64,000 nt of DNA from Tipula vernalis (lineage: Eukaryota > Arthropoda > Insecta > Diptera > Tipulidae), in NCBI GenBank assembly GCA_958295665.1, contig OY282558.1:312886092-312950091 (forward strand), written 5' to 3'. The position numbers and the translations under genes were made by a program. Shown in pieces: positions 12,010 through 24,539 of the stretch. How positions within the stretch are numbered: position 1 is the first letter of the stretch; each line of letters starts with the position of its first letter. The notes under the pieces are model-generated. The model did no database searches and was not told where the DNA came from. It saw nothing but the letters and a program-made list of their open reading frames with translations.

Positions 12010-13080
12010 TTTTACTTGCGCCGTTTTTAGATGTTATGTGGAACAATAAATTTTCTATACCTAATTTTAAATTCAGAGTGCTATTTATTGGTAAATCAAA
12101 TTTATTTAGCGTCAAAATCAACCATTTAATTCAACTTCTCAGTGATATACAAAATATTTAGCGCTACCTATTTATATGGAGCGGCTCTATACTTTTATAT
12201 GACCACTCTCGTTAGCGGCTCCGGAAAGCAAAAAAAGAAAAACTCACTAACAGTAAATTTTGCCATATGAATTCACTTTTTCTATTCTACTCTAAGTGTC
12301 ACCCTATAACAATATTTTAAAAATTCCAAATTTTAAAAATTTGACTTTTTGTAATTTTAAAAATATTAATGAAAATTCATAAAATACAATATTATTTCTA
12401 TTTTTGTTTCAATTTACGGAAAAGTTTATTTAAAAATATCCTATTTTCTATTTTCCATTAAACGCGGCTCGACGACGTCTGTAAAATGATTTCTACTTGT
12501 AGAAATCGTTTTTGTTAAAGTAGTGGAAAAGAAGCAGCGGAAGGTAATCTAAGTCATTTTTTTATTTTTTATAACTTCTACAAGAAATTCAGCTATAAGA
12601 ACGGAAAAAATTTTGGTAAAAAGATCAAACTATGCCAATCCATGCAATATATTTGATTTGAATGTAACTAGATACAATTTGATGTCCCAATTATTTATTT
12701 GGGATATTTGTACACAATGAAAAGAAAAAAAACAAAACAATCAAATAATTCCAACATGATGAATTCTATAAATACTCAGAATACGGGGATTCGGATCGGC
12801 AGCCCCTTGAACTAAAAGGTTGACGAAGTAAATAGCTAGTAACAGTTAGAAAAGCTGGCAAAATATATAAAATTTGTAGACGATTCATTATTTTTGATGT
12901 TAAAATATGTTTAGCGGGGGTAATTAAAAAAATGTATATTAAAAATTGAACGGATTTTCCGGAAAGAATGAAAACGAAAATCGGATACGATCGTAAGTGA
13001 CTCAAAAAAAATGAAATGAAAATATATTTGAAACAAAGGAAAAGTAAAAAATTGAAGATTTTAAAACTTACCGAGCTGTG
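12010..13080. other. AT-rich stretch without recognised genes
   Basis: One short perfect hairpin is present: GATTTCTAC at 12488-12496 and its complement GTAGAAATC at 12499-12507. The rest is AT-rich and non-coding as far as I can see. A minus-strand open frame running into the 13.1 kb repeats owes its C-terminal or N-terminal residues to those repeats and is not a convincing gene. Confidence 0.45.
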
Positions 13081-13082
13081 AA

Positions 13083-13231
13083 AATGACGGTTTACCGTCA
13101 ATTGACAGTAATCAATTGATCGTGACCTATTGATCGTACACCAATTGACCGTGGAAACAATTGATCGTAGTTGCAATTGATCGTATGAGCAATTGATCGT
13201 GGATCATTTGATCGTATGGACAATTATTCGT
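13083..13231 (+). repeat. Left arm of foldback: 16-bp tandem array, CAATTGATCGT
   Basis: About nine copies of CAATTGATCGT plus a 4-5 bp variable spacer, giving a period of 15-17 bp. Examples are CAATTGATCGTAGTTG and CAATTGATCGTATGAG. The right arm at 13588-13745 carries the same unit in the opposite direction, and the order of the variable spacers (GTGGAAA, GTATGA, GTGGATCA, GTATGGA) is largely shared when one arm is reverse-complemented. The two arms therefore derive from one inverted duplication rather than two independent arrays. Confidence 0.85.
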
Positions 13232-13587
13232 GTAATAGTGTAAGTGAATTAAAATAAAGAATTGAAGTGAATTGCTTTAGTTATTGGTATCCAACCGAGT
13301 TTTAAATCAAAGTGACCACATGGTCGAAACAAAAAAAAATCAGAAAAAAGTTGTAGAGAAAAAATGACTGATAACCAAACTTTTTCCGAATTTAATTTCA
13401 CATTTTGTAAGAATCTTTTTAATTTTAATTACGCTCGGAAAAAGAGAAATGACATTGACTAATTTACAACTCTTCAGGAGCGGAAGTATAGGAGCAGATT
13501 TATTAGTTCACAGGACAAGACTTATCTTCTATAACTCATCAAAAAAACGAAATAAAAAAAAAACAAAATATTTTACGCAAAATAAAT

Positions 13588-13745
13588 GGATCCAAGATCA
13601 ATTGTCCAGACACTCATTTGATCCACGATCAATTCTTCATACGATCAATTGTATCCACGATCAATTGTTTCCACGATTAATTGTATCTACGATCAATTGT
13701 TCACGTTCAATTGTAACACGATCAATTGTTTACGATCAACTGACC
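13588..13745 (-). repeat. Right arm of foldback: ACGATCAATTG array
   Basis: About ten copies of ACGATCAATTG with short spacers, the reverse complement of the left-arm unit. Together with 13083-13231 and a 356-bp central segment it can fold into a long imperfect hairpin, the layout of foldback (FB-like) transposons or of a palindromic MITE. The open frame at 13449-13787 translates this array (repeated RSI/DQL words) and is not a gene. Confidence 0.85.
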
Positions 13746-14291
13746 GGAACCCGAAAAAAACTCATATACTCGTCCATTGTTACATAATTAAATAATAATT
13801 TTGAAATTATTTAATTGGCAGGTTTTGTTTAGTTATGCTCATGCTGTTGCTGAGTTTATGCGGCTTTTGTAAAACATAAAAGTATAAAACTGTTAAGCAG
13901 ATTCCAGTGTTTAAATCCATTTTTTCTTCCCTAAAGAAGGGAACATTAATCTCTCTCTGCGGAAGGAAATAAATTTTTTTTTTGTGGTTTTGGCTGAACA
14001 GATTATCCAATAACTTGTACTAATTGTCTTAAGTGCAATGGCTGCTCATCCATGCAAATTTATTCGGAAAGCAGTTTTCATTTATTCTGTGATTCTTTTA
14101 ACCTTTATGTTTACAACCGCATACCCCAGGTATGTTTTTCAATTTTAACTACCAAAATTTTATTGATTTACGTAGCTTATCGACATCAATCCTTCAGTAG
14201 CTTAACAATTATATGTTCTGAATGGAGTTTCAAGAAAAGTTTTTTCAAAACTCGATTATAACTTGTTTTTAGTATAGTTTGTTTCGAATAA

Positions 14292-16023
14292 CCCCTCAAA
14301 TTGACAACCAACGTTCCCTGGTATGTAGCTAAATCTTAGCACTAAATGAAAATTCAAAATTAGAAAATTTCATATTATTTACTTTATTATCTATTTATAA
14401 AACTTAACATATAATAAAAATTACATAAAAATTAATTCCCGGTGTTTGTGGTACGTCACAAACAAGTTGCTACAGTCAATATACGCTGCGCGCAGACTGG
14501 CGTTTTGCAATTCGCACAGTTTTTGCAGGTCAATCTTCTCTCCGAACTAATGTGGCAGTTTCCTTTGTGAATAATTCTACCGCTTGAGTCACGTTTTTTT
14601 TGCGATAGATGTGCTTTGTACATCTCTTGCTTCAATTTCCACAGTATGGCCCAAAATACTTTCGATACCGTTTTTGGTAGCAAAATGTCGCGTTATTTGC
14701 GGGTTCTTGGGCGGCTTACTAATTTCAGACATAACCAACTGCTCGCATAATTGTTGCAAAAATTTACGCCGGTGACTGGAGTTTTTTTCAAGAACGGATT
14801 ATTTTCTATGTATGTTATATATGTTGCTAAAGCCGCCACATCCAAAATGTTATAAAAAATGCCAGTGGCCAGAGATTCGTCCTCCTTTTACATGAATATT
14901 GCACGCTGTCCTTAGTTCCGTTATAATCTAGGGTCATTTTTGGTTTATTGGCCGATCCTTGTTTCTCCTTATCTAAATGCATAGTGGATAAAACCACCAC
15001 AGCTTTGTTTTTTTTGGAAAATACGAACACATTGTGATTTATTACTGTTCCTAAAATTGATAAATTGTGGTTACGCATCAAACTAGAAGCTAAATTGTAT
15101 CTGGTAAAAAAATTGTCACACGTAAAATTTCGACCACTTCTATGAAAAAGAGTACATCATAAATCTATAACAACACGTTCTCCATGGTTACTTACCATTT
15201 GTGAGTTTGCAGCGATTCCAGTGTAGATTTGTTCTTTCAATGGATAGGAGGTATTGTAGTCACACCCCCACCATACTTTAATTCCATATCTGGCCGGTTT
15301 TATGGAATGACAGAAGACTTGGTTGCGCATGGCTATTCTCATTATCAAATCTGGTATATCGGCGTGTAGTATAAAAGCGCTGAACACCCAACGTAGCGCG
15401 ATAAAGGGGATCAGAACTAGATCTCCAAAACTCTAGTATACTCATTCTCATTATAATGCGGAGATATCCATCAAATTCAGAGATACTTATTGGCTTCCAT
15501 ACCCGAATATTATTTGGATTTTTGTTGTTCCATGTTTGGTAACTTTGAGGTCGTCTACGATTGGTTTCGCGAATGATGATGTCACAAATGTCTTCACGTA
15601 TAAATAAATAGTTTAAATGTTTGGATAATGCTTAGATTGTTTGTTTTATTTGTCGGGCCTGCAGTGGCAATGTTATGCGACAGATTTCTGCGATTTGTTG
15701 GTGGAATTTCACTCCAAACTGTTCAATCCCATCGTCTTTTATTATCTATTTCACTCATATTTTTAATTTTCCCGTTATATTTGTTGATAAGTGTCGTGCC
15801 GAAATATTAAGTTATCATAAATAAAACAGGGTTGTACAAAACCAGGAAATACAATAGCATGTTGTATTAATAAATAAAATTGAAATAATCAAAATTTATT
15901 TATTCTAACGTAAAATTCAATTTTAAAACAAAATTTCACGCAAAATGAATAGAAATCGTACATACTTACCCGGGTATGTTGGTCGTAAAGACGAAGATAA
16001 AAATTAGGTTGCAGACACGTGGG
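14292..16023 (-). mobile_element. piggyBac-like element, probable boundaries
   Basis: The transposase relic lies inside. At the right side GGG is followed by TTAA at 16024-16027, and at the left side CCCC at 14292 is preceded by ATAA at 14288-14291, one change from TTAA. CCC...GGG ends on TTAA targets are the piggyBac rule. Subterminal words CCAAC and CATACC recur in inverted orientation (14306-14322 and about 15963-15983). The terminal repeats themselves are weak, so I place these ends by inference only. The transposase assignment does not depend on them. Confidence 0.5.
14456..15605 (-). pseudogene. piggyBac-type transposase, multiply frameshifted
   Basis: From about 15605 downward on the minus strand the three frames read successive blocks of a piggyBac (DDE_Tnp_1_7) transposase. 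REDICDIIIRETNRRR and ISISEFDGYLRIIM come from the N-terminal half. SSDPLYR and TRFDNEN follow. KPARYGIKVWWGCD with TSYPLKEQIYTG is the most diagnostic block. SGRNFTCDNFFTRYNLA precedes KKNKAVVVLSTMH and KPKMTLDYNGTKD, then TNLWPLAFF. The C-terminal cysteine-rich tail (CKNCANCKTPVC) at 14456-14560 is the zinc-binding domain that recognises the ends. At least four frame changes and several stops make it inactive. The start codon is not preserved. Confidence 0.88.
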
Positions 16024-16029
16024 TTAAAT

Positions 16030-19000
16030 ACTTACTCGGGACTTCTCAATAAGATAATGTTCAAATCCTTAACGCAACGATGATTCAAACTTGACTTCAA
16101 AGCCTACTTGTGCATTAAAAAAGTATCCGCCATATAAAGCAGCGCTTGATTTTAATTGAACATAATAGGGTTTGACTGCCAAGAGAGACTTATGAATATG
16201 ATGATCCGTTTAAGAGTTAGAAAAAATCGTAACTGAAACTATTGAAGCTTATTGGAAGGATATTGTCTTAAATTAGCAGTCACTACGTGAACCTGTAAGA
16301 AAAACTTAACAAAAGCGTTATCATCAATCAAGGTAAATAAAAAACAAATGAAATTTTTAAGAGTTCTCGCCATTTGTCCGTTTTTAAGATCAGTTGTGCC
16401 TTACATAATAAGGAGCCCGTCGTTATGGTATATTTCTATGGCACGCTTTAGTTCGGCTTATTTCAGTATGGCATATGGTACATTACGGCATATTTTTATT
16501 TTATTTTATTAAGTGAAGAAAAATTTTATATGTTGATTATTGCCAAAAATCATTCTTAGAATCCCATTTCCTTCTCATTTGTCGAATTTCATCGTATGCT
16601 TTTCTGAAATTTTTCGTTTTGTCCATCCCTGTCGCAGTGTTCTTATTCGAGTACTGTCAAATGTTATTTTTGTACGAGAAAGTGTTGTCTGAAACTGTCT
16701 GCAAATTTTTACAATCTCGATAGCCTCTAAACTAAGAAATACACTAACACAGAATTATGCAATAAGTAGAGTTCAACTAAATAAACCGGATAATGATTGG
16801 CGATAGAGTACATTTTTTTTAAATAGCTGATCGACATTTTCCTAAGTGTTTCCCACATTTCACTTTTAATATTGCTCGCAACAATATAGTTCTGTTTTAT
16901 GTTCTTAAGTTCTTTGTTCGGATAACTCCGTTTACAGTGTAAAATCCTAAAAGACCAAGTGTCGAAAATTTGTTTTAATGGTTTGTTTAACTTTATCGAT
17001 ATTTTAATTGGAAACTTGAATAATTCTATATACCATTATATCCATTTAATATGTGCTTATATTACATTTTAGCAACATGCAAACAAAAATATCAAAATAC
17101 CAATAAACGCGTAATAACATAGAATAATAATCATTAGAATAATATTAAAATTAAAATAATAAAATCACTTAGTATTCAAATCACGAAATTTAAATTTATT
17201 TTATTTACAAATAAATTAAACAAATGCATTTTATTGCAGTTTAATATTTTTTTTGTATGCACAAAGCAAAAATGATTTACTTGACACTTTTCCTTTCAAA
17301 AATTGGTGTTCTTTGAAAAAAAAATGGAAAGATATATACATCCTCAAGTTAAATGCACGAGCAGTGCATTGAAGCAGGTGCATCACATGTAAAAATATCA
17401 TGTTTGTCAGTGTATCCGTTTTTTTTTTGGCATTTCTTGATTTGTATTTGTATCTTTTTAATTTGTATGTGCAAAAATCACAATGATGTGTACTCGTATA
17501 TATAAAATTTATATGCGTTATGTCATTAATCCCTCATTTTATTGTTATTCAAATTATCGTAAAAAACTGCATAATCTTTATTACTTATTTTTAAAACGTT
17601 ATTAAGTATGTTATGTATATAAAGATTTTTATTGTCATTATATGTGAGTATGTATATTATACAAAGAACAGAATAATCACCATTTCATTTGGATATATAA
17701 GTAATACACGACATGTTCTTAAAGTGTTTATTTTACCATAGATAACTTATGCTTATAAGAAAATTGAACGTGATTTGATTTCTTATTACAGAACTACTAG
17801 CCATACACAAATATACGAGAGACGTATATATGTTTATGCATATCTACATCGTGTTAAATTTCATATAAGATTAGTATTTAAAGGATTTTAAAATTAATTC
17901 AGTAATGGACACAATATCTAATTCACATTAGATGTTAAACGAGGAATGAAAGGAACTAAAATGAAATGGCAATTATCATAATGTCATTTCAAATTGTATG
18001 TGTTTACTATTGTTGTGAAATGATATTTTTATTAGATGGTTTTTTCGTATTTCCCCCCGACCTTTGTTATAATCCAATAAACAAAATGTTAAATTAAAGT
18101 GTTTGTATATATATATATATATGTATGTACAAGAACTAAATGGAATACCCACACACAAGACTTAAACTATAGATGTGTATAAGAAAAAGAAGAAAATCAT
18201 ATTAAAATAGTTGGGATATTTTCCTCATGGGAATTTCGAAATGAAAATTTATTTCGAAGGCATTTAGACAAAATGAATGCGCATTAACTATAAATGGTGT
18301 CACAATTGTACACACATACGAGAATAAGGTAAAACGATTAATTTAGGTTTTCTATTGTTGTATCATCTCAATACCTTTCTTTATACAGTAATCTAAGATG
18401 GTGAAAATTGCATACATATGTACACGATAAGACGATAGTTCTGATTGGTATTTGAATTTATCTAGTTAGATCTTATTGGTAATTGTTTCGCACAGTTTAA
18501 ACGAAAAATACTCAAATTGGGACTTCACTCGCCGAAATGATTACTAAAAAATACATATTTTATAAAAAGAACATAAAAAAGTTCTTAGTTTTTAATAAAT
18601 CAATATTAGGTTGTAATCTAAACAATAAAATTGGAATTCGAATGGAATTTTTAATCTTCGAAGCTAAGCAACTTTAACTCCATGTTTCTAGAAATGTAAT
18701 AAAATAATTAAATTGATTTCAAGAATTTTTAAAATATTCTTAAATTCTTTAAAAGAAATTATAAAAAAACATTTTTAGGCTTTTGAGATAAATTTAACCA
18801 AATTATTTTCATAAATCGCATTTGAACGTATAAGAAATCAAAGCGTGGAACCTAAACCTATTAATGAATTAAACTTCGAAAGGTATAAATGTAAACCTTA
18901 GGCGATTGGAAAGCTTAACGTTTATCGTTCCTCGAAATAAATAAAAATACAGTTCCTGGAGTCCAATTTAATTTTAATTTTACTAAACAAAATAAAACAA

Positions 19001-19080
19001 AATGAAATTATTTGCAAAAATTCAATTTATAAAATAATAAGGGCTGAAACTTCACTAGATGATCAAATTTTTGAACTGGA
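16030..19080. other. AT-rich stretch without recognised genes
   Basis: No coding region recognised. A small cluster of GGCATAT/GGTATAT words sits at 16430-16495, and a short TA run at 18106-18123. Base composition is uniformly AT-rich, as in fly introns or intergenic DNA. Confidence 0.5.
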
Positions 19081-19084
19081 AAAT

Positions 19085-20090
19085 TAATTAATTTGACTCT
19101 AAAATAATCCACTCCAATTTACAACTCAACTCCAACTCGATCGCAGTCACCAAATCCATCACCAACCCAGACCTCAACTTCATCCCCAACTCAACTTTTA
19201 AACTAAGCTCAAAATTAACGCCCAAAACTAAAATCACAAATCGACTACCAAATAATTTCCCAACCGAAACCGCTAATCACAACTCCAACGCATGCCAATT
19301 TAGCTTCCACTAAACTTAGCTCGAAACAAATCTCAACTCTCCATTTAATTCCACACTTAACGGCCAACTCAATCTCGTAATCAACCCGATTCGAAAGTTG
19401 CGTGCGTTTATTAACTTAACTCAAATAAACACAATCTAACCACGCACTACACCCTCAACTGGCCCCCAATTTGGTCCCCAAACCAATCCCTCAAACAAAT
19501 CAAACGCAACTTCAACCCAAATCCTTTTCAACCCATTCTCGAATTCCACTCAGCCATTAACCCAATCCCAAACTCAACCATAACCCAACCCCAACTCAAT
19601 CTTAAACTCAACACTCAACTCAACTCCAAACTCAACGTTCAACAAAATGCTAAATCACTACGGTTCAAAAAATACATCCGTACATGAACTCAACTTATTT
19701 TAATCTAAACCTGTACTCCAGACTCAACCCCCAAATAAATCCCCAACTGATTCCCATCGCTCAACCCTAGGCCAACACCCTACTTGACAACAAATCAACA
19801 CTTAACGTAGATCTCAACTAAATTCTGGGTAAGAATTGGGTTAACCGCTGACTTCTTCTTAAGTCCAACTTAGCCCTAGTCCAAACTCAGCTCATCCTTT
19901 ACATGGCCTTAAACGCAGCCCTTAAATCAACCCTTAACTAAAGTCCAACTCCACTCCCAAATCAACATGTTATACCGTCAATTCATAGACGTCACTCACT
20001 AAACTTTAATTTAATCAAAACTCAACCCCAATTCAATTATGAACTCAAGCACAAACTCAATTCATAAACCAGCATATAAAACAATTGGCC
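19085..20090. repeat. G-poor degenerate minisatellite (CCAACTCAA type)
   Basis: About 1 kb in which words such as CCCAACTCAA, CTCAACTC, AACTCAACCC recur every 6-20 bp with much divergence. The plus strand is strikingly poor in G and rich in C and A; the minus strand is therefore TTGAGTTGGG-rich. No frame is conserved. The borders against AT-rich DNA are abrupt, near 19085 and 20090. Confidence 0.75.
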
Positions 20091-20094
20091 AACG

Positions 20095-21110
20095 TTGTAA
20101 TATCAACCACTACGTGGTTTTGGGTGATTTTGTTTGGCAGGTATCCGATCCTCTTTACGAACAGCTTTCAAAAACTTTTTAATTCTTCGCCATGATCATA
20201 GAAACGGGTTGGCGGGAAAAACCCAAATCGGGACATGCCGTTTTCGACGTACCACGGGCCCATACAGATATCCAGATTGAAGGACGGACATTTTTTTTTT
20301 TGCGCTTTCGGACTCAAGGACTTTTAAAACGTTAAGAAAATTGGTTTTGGACCAACAAAGTTGTTGGTCATTTTTGAGAAGATTTCAAAAACTTTGGTCC
20401 TTTTGACCAAACTCTTGATTTTTATTAGTCCTTTAACCACTAAAAATTTGTACTAATCTTGCACTTAGATGTACCATATGTTTGTTTGTTAATTTTTCGC
20501 AGAAAGTCGGTTGTTTTCGTTCAGTAGTCGCGTTTCCAGGTGTTCACAGTGATGACTAATGATCATTGCACATATGATGCTGTAAGGTCTTCTTATACAT
20601 TTCAAAAGCTTACGGAGCTCAGAAGGTAAACTCTTCTAGTCGTTTGCTTTTTTATTACAGATTCACCAAGTGTTTCAATAAAAAGGCATCTTGAATGATT
20701 TGCTGCTTATTCCAATGAGGGTAATCCAATATATTTTTGGATAAGCACACACTAGATACTAGTTCTTCTCATCAAATTATACCAAATCTGAGGTCTCCAA
20801 ACACGTGTCCTCTTTAGATGGTGCAGCACTGGAAGCCATTTCTAGTTCGTTTATTCGTAATACCTTACAAAAATGTATGTTACATCTATTTGATTTCTCA
20901 ATCGACACACACTAATTTATACGCCAAAAATTATGTCCACCAAAACCTCTAAGCCTAAACTTATGCACTACCTACAAGGGATGTAAATATTTTCGTTAGA
21001 GTAAAATTTATGTATACACACAACTCTTTTTACACGGTCTTTTTTATACCGTTTTTATTTAATGATACCCATACACGTCTTTTAAAAGTAAAGGAACATA
21101 ATATCCTTCA
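20095..21110. other. Stretch without recognised genes
   Basis: Base composition is slightly less AT-rich (20100-20400) than the surroundings, and short local repeats around TTGGTC/GACCAA are seen at 20340-20420, but I recognise no domain on either strand. Confidence 0.4.
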
Positions 21111-21119
21111 TACTATAGC

Positions 21120-21330
21120 TTGATCATAGACTCGTCGCCAGAGAAAACTGGCTACCCTAAAAAAATTTATTTTTTCTTATTTGCCAATGAATCGAGATTT
21201 TGTTTGCAGTATCCTGTGGGCGAGATACGTTTCATGCACCTTCAGCGAAAGGGTTTGAGGCGAACCAGTGGTGGTATGTGTAGAAATTTCGATGGAAACA
21301 GGCACCGAATTTAACCTAGTTCCACCGGCA
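21120..21330 (+). pseudogene. Possible Tc1-like transposase fragment
   Basis: The plus frame reads FLFANESRFCLQYPVGEIR, which resembles the Tc1 block LFSDESRFCL..DGR.RVW, with the first catalytic Asp replaced by Asn. It is followed by RKGLRRTSGG where Tc1 proteins have RR.GER. Nothing before or after the roughly 60 residues is convincing, no terminal repeats were found, and the match is short, so this is a tentative call. Confidence 0.45.
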
Positions 21331-21877
21331 TCTGTAACTTCCGTTCGCTCTTTTAACTGGAATAACTCCGAAGCACGCTTTTAAAGAAATGCGAAAATAT
21401 CTCTCAATGCGATGACAGCGGTTATTCAAGTTCATGAGGGGAACACATGCCACTAAATTTTTTTTATTGTTTAATTATGATTTTGTTGAAGGGTTTATGT
21501 TTGTGAAAATTTAAATGAAATTTTCATAAGTTTCGTTTTTTTTTTTTTTTTTTAAAATTTGAAAAACCTTAACCACATATTTAGAAAGAGTTGATATATT
21601 ACACACATTTTATAATTGTTTGGAATGAGCTAGAATTTGGATTTGGCTTCAATTTTTCAGCTAGTGGGGTTCAAAATATATTCGTCTTAAAAATCATTTT
21701 TATAGTGTGGTACTGTATTCTTTGCCCATTAGTCTATTTTTCTATTCGGTTTTATTTTTACACTTTCTATGTCGGAAAGTATTTAGCGTGAAGATATAAG
21801 AAAGAAATTTATAGAGCAATGCATAAAATAAAATTAGTATTCGGTGATTTCCCTAAATATATTTAATAGGTGCAATA

Positions 21878-24533
21878 CAGGTAACCCCCGCTTAACACGG
21901 TAGTTTGGTTCCATATAAATGCCGTGTAATGTGAAATCGTGTTAAGCGATACTCAGAATCCATACAATTAATGTGGTTTGGTTCTCAAATATAGCTAAAT
22001 TCTTCATAAAATATTAAAACATTGATTTTATACTTATATTATTTTTATACTAAAAATTTAATTAAATAAAATAAAAACTAAAATAAAAAACTTTAAAGAA
22101 TTCAAATTTCTTATAGAAATGTTTTAGGAATAATAAACTTCATTAAAATTCAAAATCTACATATGAAATTCATTTATGTAGTGTGGTTAAAAATTAGCAC
22201 ATTTCACCCCAATCGCTCACACTGCTACTTTCGTCATTTTCATTTTCGATCCTATCTCTGCGAAGGAACTGTGTGATGGTAGCCTGTGTATTTGTCCTTT
22301 TAAAGTTAAGGTTTACTTCACTGGACCAACTTTGGAGGTCGTCATTTTGTTTTCTTTTACTGATTTTTATAAATTCCGTAATCAGAGGCTACCTTTTTTG
22401 CTGTTCAGTTCTTTCTCAATTTCCGTGTGTGTTGCTAAAGAATTTTCCAATACCCGTTCAAACTTTAAACTCCGCTCCATGGAAGTGTTCATTCTCTAAA
22501 ATTTAATTTTTTAATTTTGCAGCAAGCTCGAATATTGTTTTAATTGCTGTCAATGTAAAATTTGGAGTTGGCAATTCGCTTGAGACGCTTTCGGAATCAG
22601 TTGATTCATCAAGTGTCTTTTCATTAACTATAAAGATCTTGTTAAGTCAAATCATTTTCTTGAGTTACCGGCTCGTGAATATCATCAATTGTTAAGTCCT
22701 CAAGTCCTTCTCCTCCTACGACATGTGACAGGTCAACGATTTGTTAATATTATTCATTCACTGCTGGAATTTCAACGTCCTTAGAACCAATTTCCGACCA
22801 TATTGGTTTCCAACAGCCCTTTAAAGTGGATGATTTTAATTCATTAGCTGCCAAAGAAATGATTTCCACACAATTCAAAATGCTAAATTGCTTCCATACC
22901 TGTAAAACTGTAAAGTCAGTATCACTATCCATTAAAACCAAAATATGCTGAAAAGTTCTTTTGATATAGTAGGCCTTGACGGTTGAAATTACCCCCTGCT
23001 CCAATGGGAGCGACATAGTATATTATGGTGGATAAACTACCGAATAATTGGGTGCTTTAAATCCTGAAGCTGTCCAGGAGCGTTGTCTAAAAGAAGTAAC
23101 ACCTTAAAGGTAAGGTTTTTTTATAAATATCGTTCCACCTCTGGAGCGAAGCAATCAAAAAACCAATTTCTAAACAGATTAGCTGTCACCCAAGCTTTTC
23201 TGTTGGCTCGCCAATATAAAGGTAGTTTGGTTTTGTCAATTTTTTTCAAGGCTCTAGGGCTCAATGATTTATAAATAAGCAATGGCTTTGTCATTAATCA
23301 CCCGACACATTATTACAAAACAGCAGTGTAAGCCTGTCTTTAGCTGATTTTAATCCATGATCCACTTTTTCGTTTTTCGCAATATACGTACGGTTTGGCA
23401 TTTTCTTCCAGCAAAGCCCTGTCTCGTCCGCGTTAAAAACTTGGTCTGCAGTATAGCCATTTTCTTGGATAATTTGCGCAAGCTCTGCGGAAAATTTGTC
23501 AGCGGCAACCTCATCTGCCGAAGCAACTTCTCCTTGAAGTTTAACATTATGCAAAGAGAAACGCTTTCTTAATCGCTCAAACCACCCCTTACTGCCTAAA
23601 AATTCTGTAGAGGTAAACGGTTCACTTGAAGCTTGATTCTTTAACTCATTGTATATTTTTACTGTTTTCTGTCGTATAACATTACCATCTAATGGCATCC
23701 TCTTTTGTGTGTTGTCCTCGATCCAAATCATTAACGCTTTTTCCATGATTTTCACATTTGCGTCTCTGATTGATGATGTAGTTTTAACACTTTTTCGGAT
23801 GATTTTTTCATTTTTTTTAATTGTCCTAACGCTTTAGCAACAGCGGTTTTAACAGCGGCCCTTTTTATAGCCGATCTAAAATAACCACTTTCTCGCCCAA
23901 AGAAATTGTCTTTCTCTTAAACACGTTGCACTTAGTTTTTTTATCCAATGATTCGAGTTTGTAAGATTTGTATCTTTTGCCACAATTATAAAAGAAATCG
24001 ACAATTTAAATGTCTAAACAACAAAATGTTCGTTAAAAATTATTAAATTTTATTTACGGACAAATTATAAATTAAATTCTCACCAGTTTAAATTTTATAT
24101 TGGAACTAAAATAGAAATGCAGTTTGTGTACGTTTAGAACTAAAACTAAATTAGAAATGCAGTTTGTATAAGTTTAATGTGAAACTACATATATAGTTGT
24201 AGTTGTCCACATTGGTTTTGGTATTGTGCGTTCAAATTATTTTTTTTACTTTTTATCACCAACACATTCATTTTACATTGCATTCGTAAAATAGACAGCA
24301 GAATTAAATAAAACTCGGTTATTCACCGAAATTTTGTTAGTGTGTACGTTAACGGTAATTTATTGAAGATTTTATGTTAAAATTGAAATCGTGTTAAACG
24401 AGTCACTTTCACGACCGTGTTAATGCGAAAACCGTGTTTAACGAATCGTGTTATCCGAAAGTTTGCGCATTTGCATAACTGTGCTATAGCGAAACCGTGT
24501 CATGCGAGTACCGTGTGAAGCGTGGGTTAGCTG
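21878..24533 (-). mobile_element. Tigger/pogo DNA transposon with terminal inverted repeats
   Basis: The left end starts CAGGTAACCCCCGCTTAACA and the right end, reverse-complemented, starts CAGCTAACCCACGCTTCACA; 22 of the first 25 bases match. Both sides are flanked by TA (21876-21877 and 24534-24535), the pogo/Tigger target duplication. The 2,656-bp length fits a near full-length Tigger. The right subterminal region (about 24388-24520) repeats CCGTGTTAA..CG words at least seven times. A 42-bp-spaced duplication of AGAAATGCAGTTTGT occurs at 24112-24165. Confidence 0.9.
22200..23945 (-). pseudogene. Tigger/pogo transposase, nearly full length but interrupted
   Basis: From 23945 downward: a psq-type N-terminal helix-turn-helix (KRKTISLGEKVVILDRL, then IKKNEKIIRKS). 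Next a CENP-B-type DNA-binding domain (WIEDNTQKRMPLDG, WFERLRKRFSLHN) in an intact 153-residue frame at 23294-23755. Then the DDE domain: VFNADETGLCWKKMPNRTYI holds the first catalytic Asp, LLLLDNAPGQLQDL (about 23050-23095) the second, and LPLEQGVISTVKAYYIKRTF (from about 23010) corresponds to the MDQGVI block. The C-terminal tail ends with TITQFLRRDRIENEND near 22260 and WGEMC before a stop near 22200. Stops and frameshifts near 23870, 23290, 23085 and 22740 disrupt the frame. The ATG expected near 23965 is lost (ATTG). Confidence 0.87.
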
Positions 24534-24539
24534 TATATA

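Noticed and set aside
12766..13787. Open frames at 12766-13176 (minus) and 13449-13787 (plus)
   Set aside because: Both overlap the foldback arrays, and their distinctive residues come from the repeated CAATTGATCGT unit in opposite orientation. No domain is visible.
19085..20090. Telomere-like or coding interpretation of the CCAACTCAA array
   Set aside because: The word is irregular in length, does not match known insect telomere repeats, and no frame stays open.
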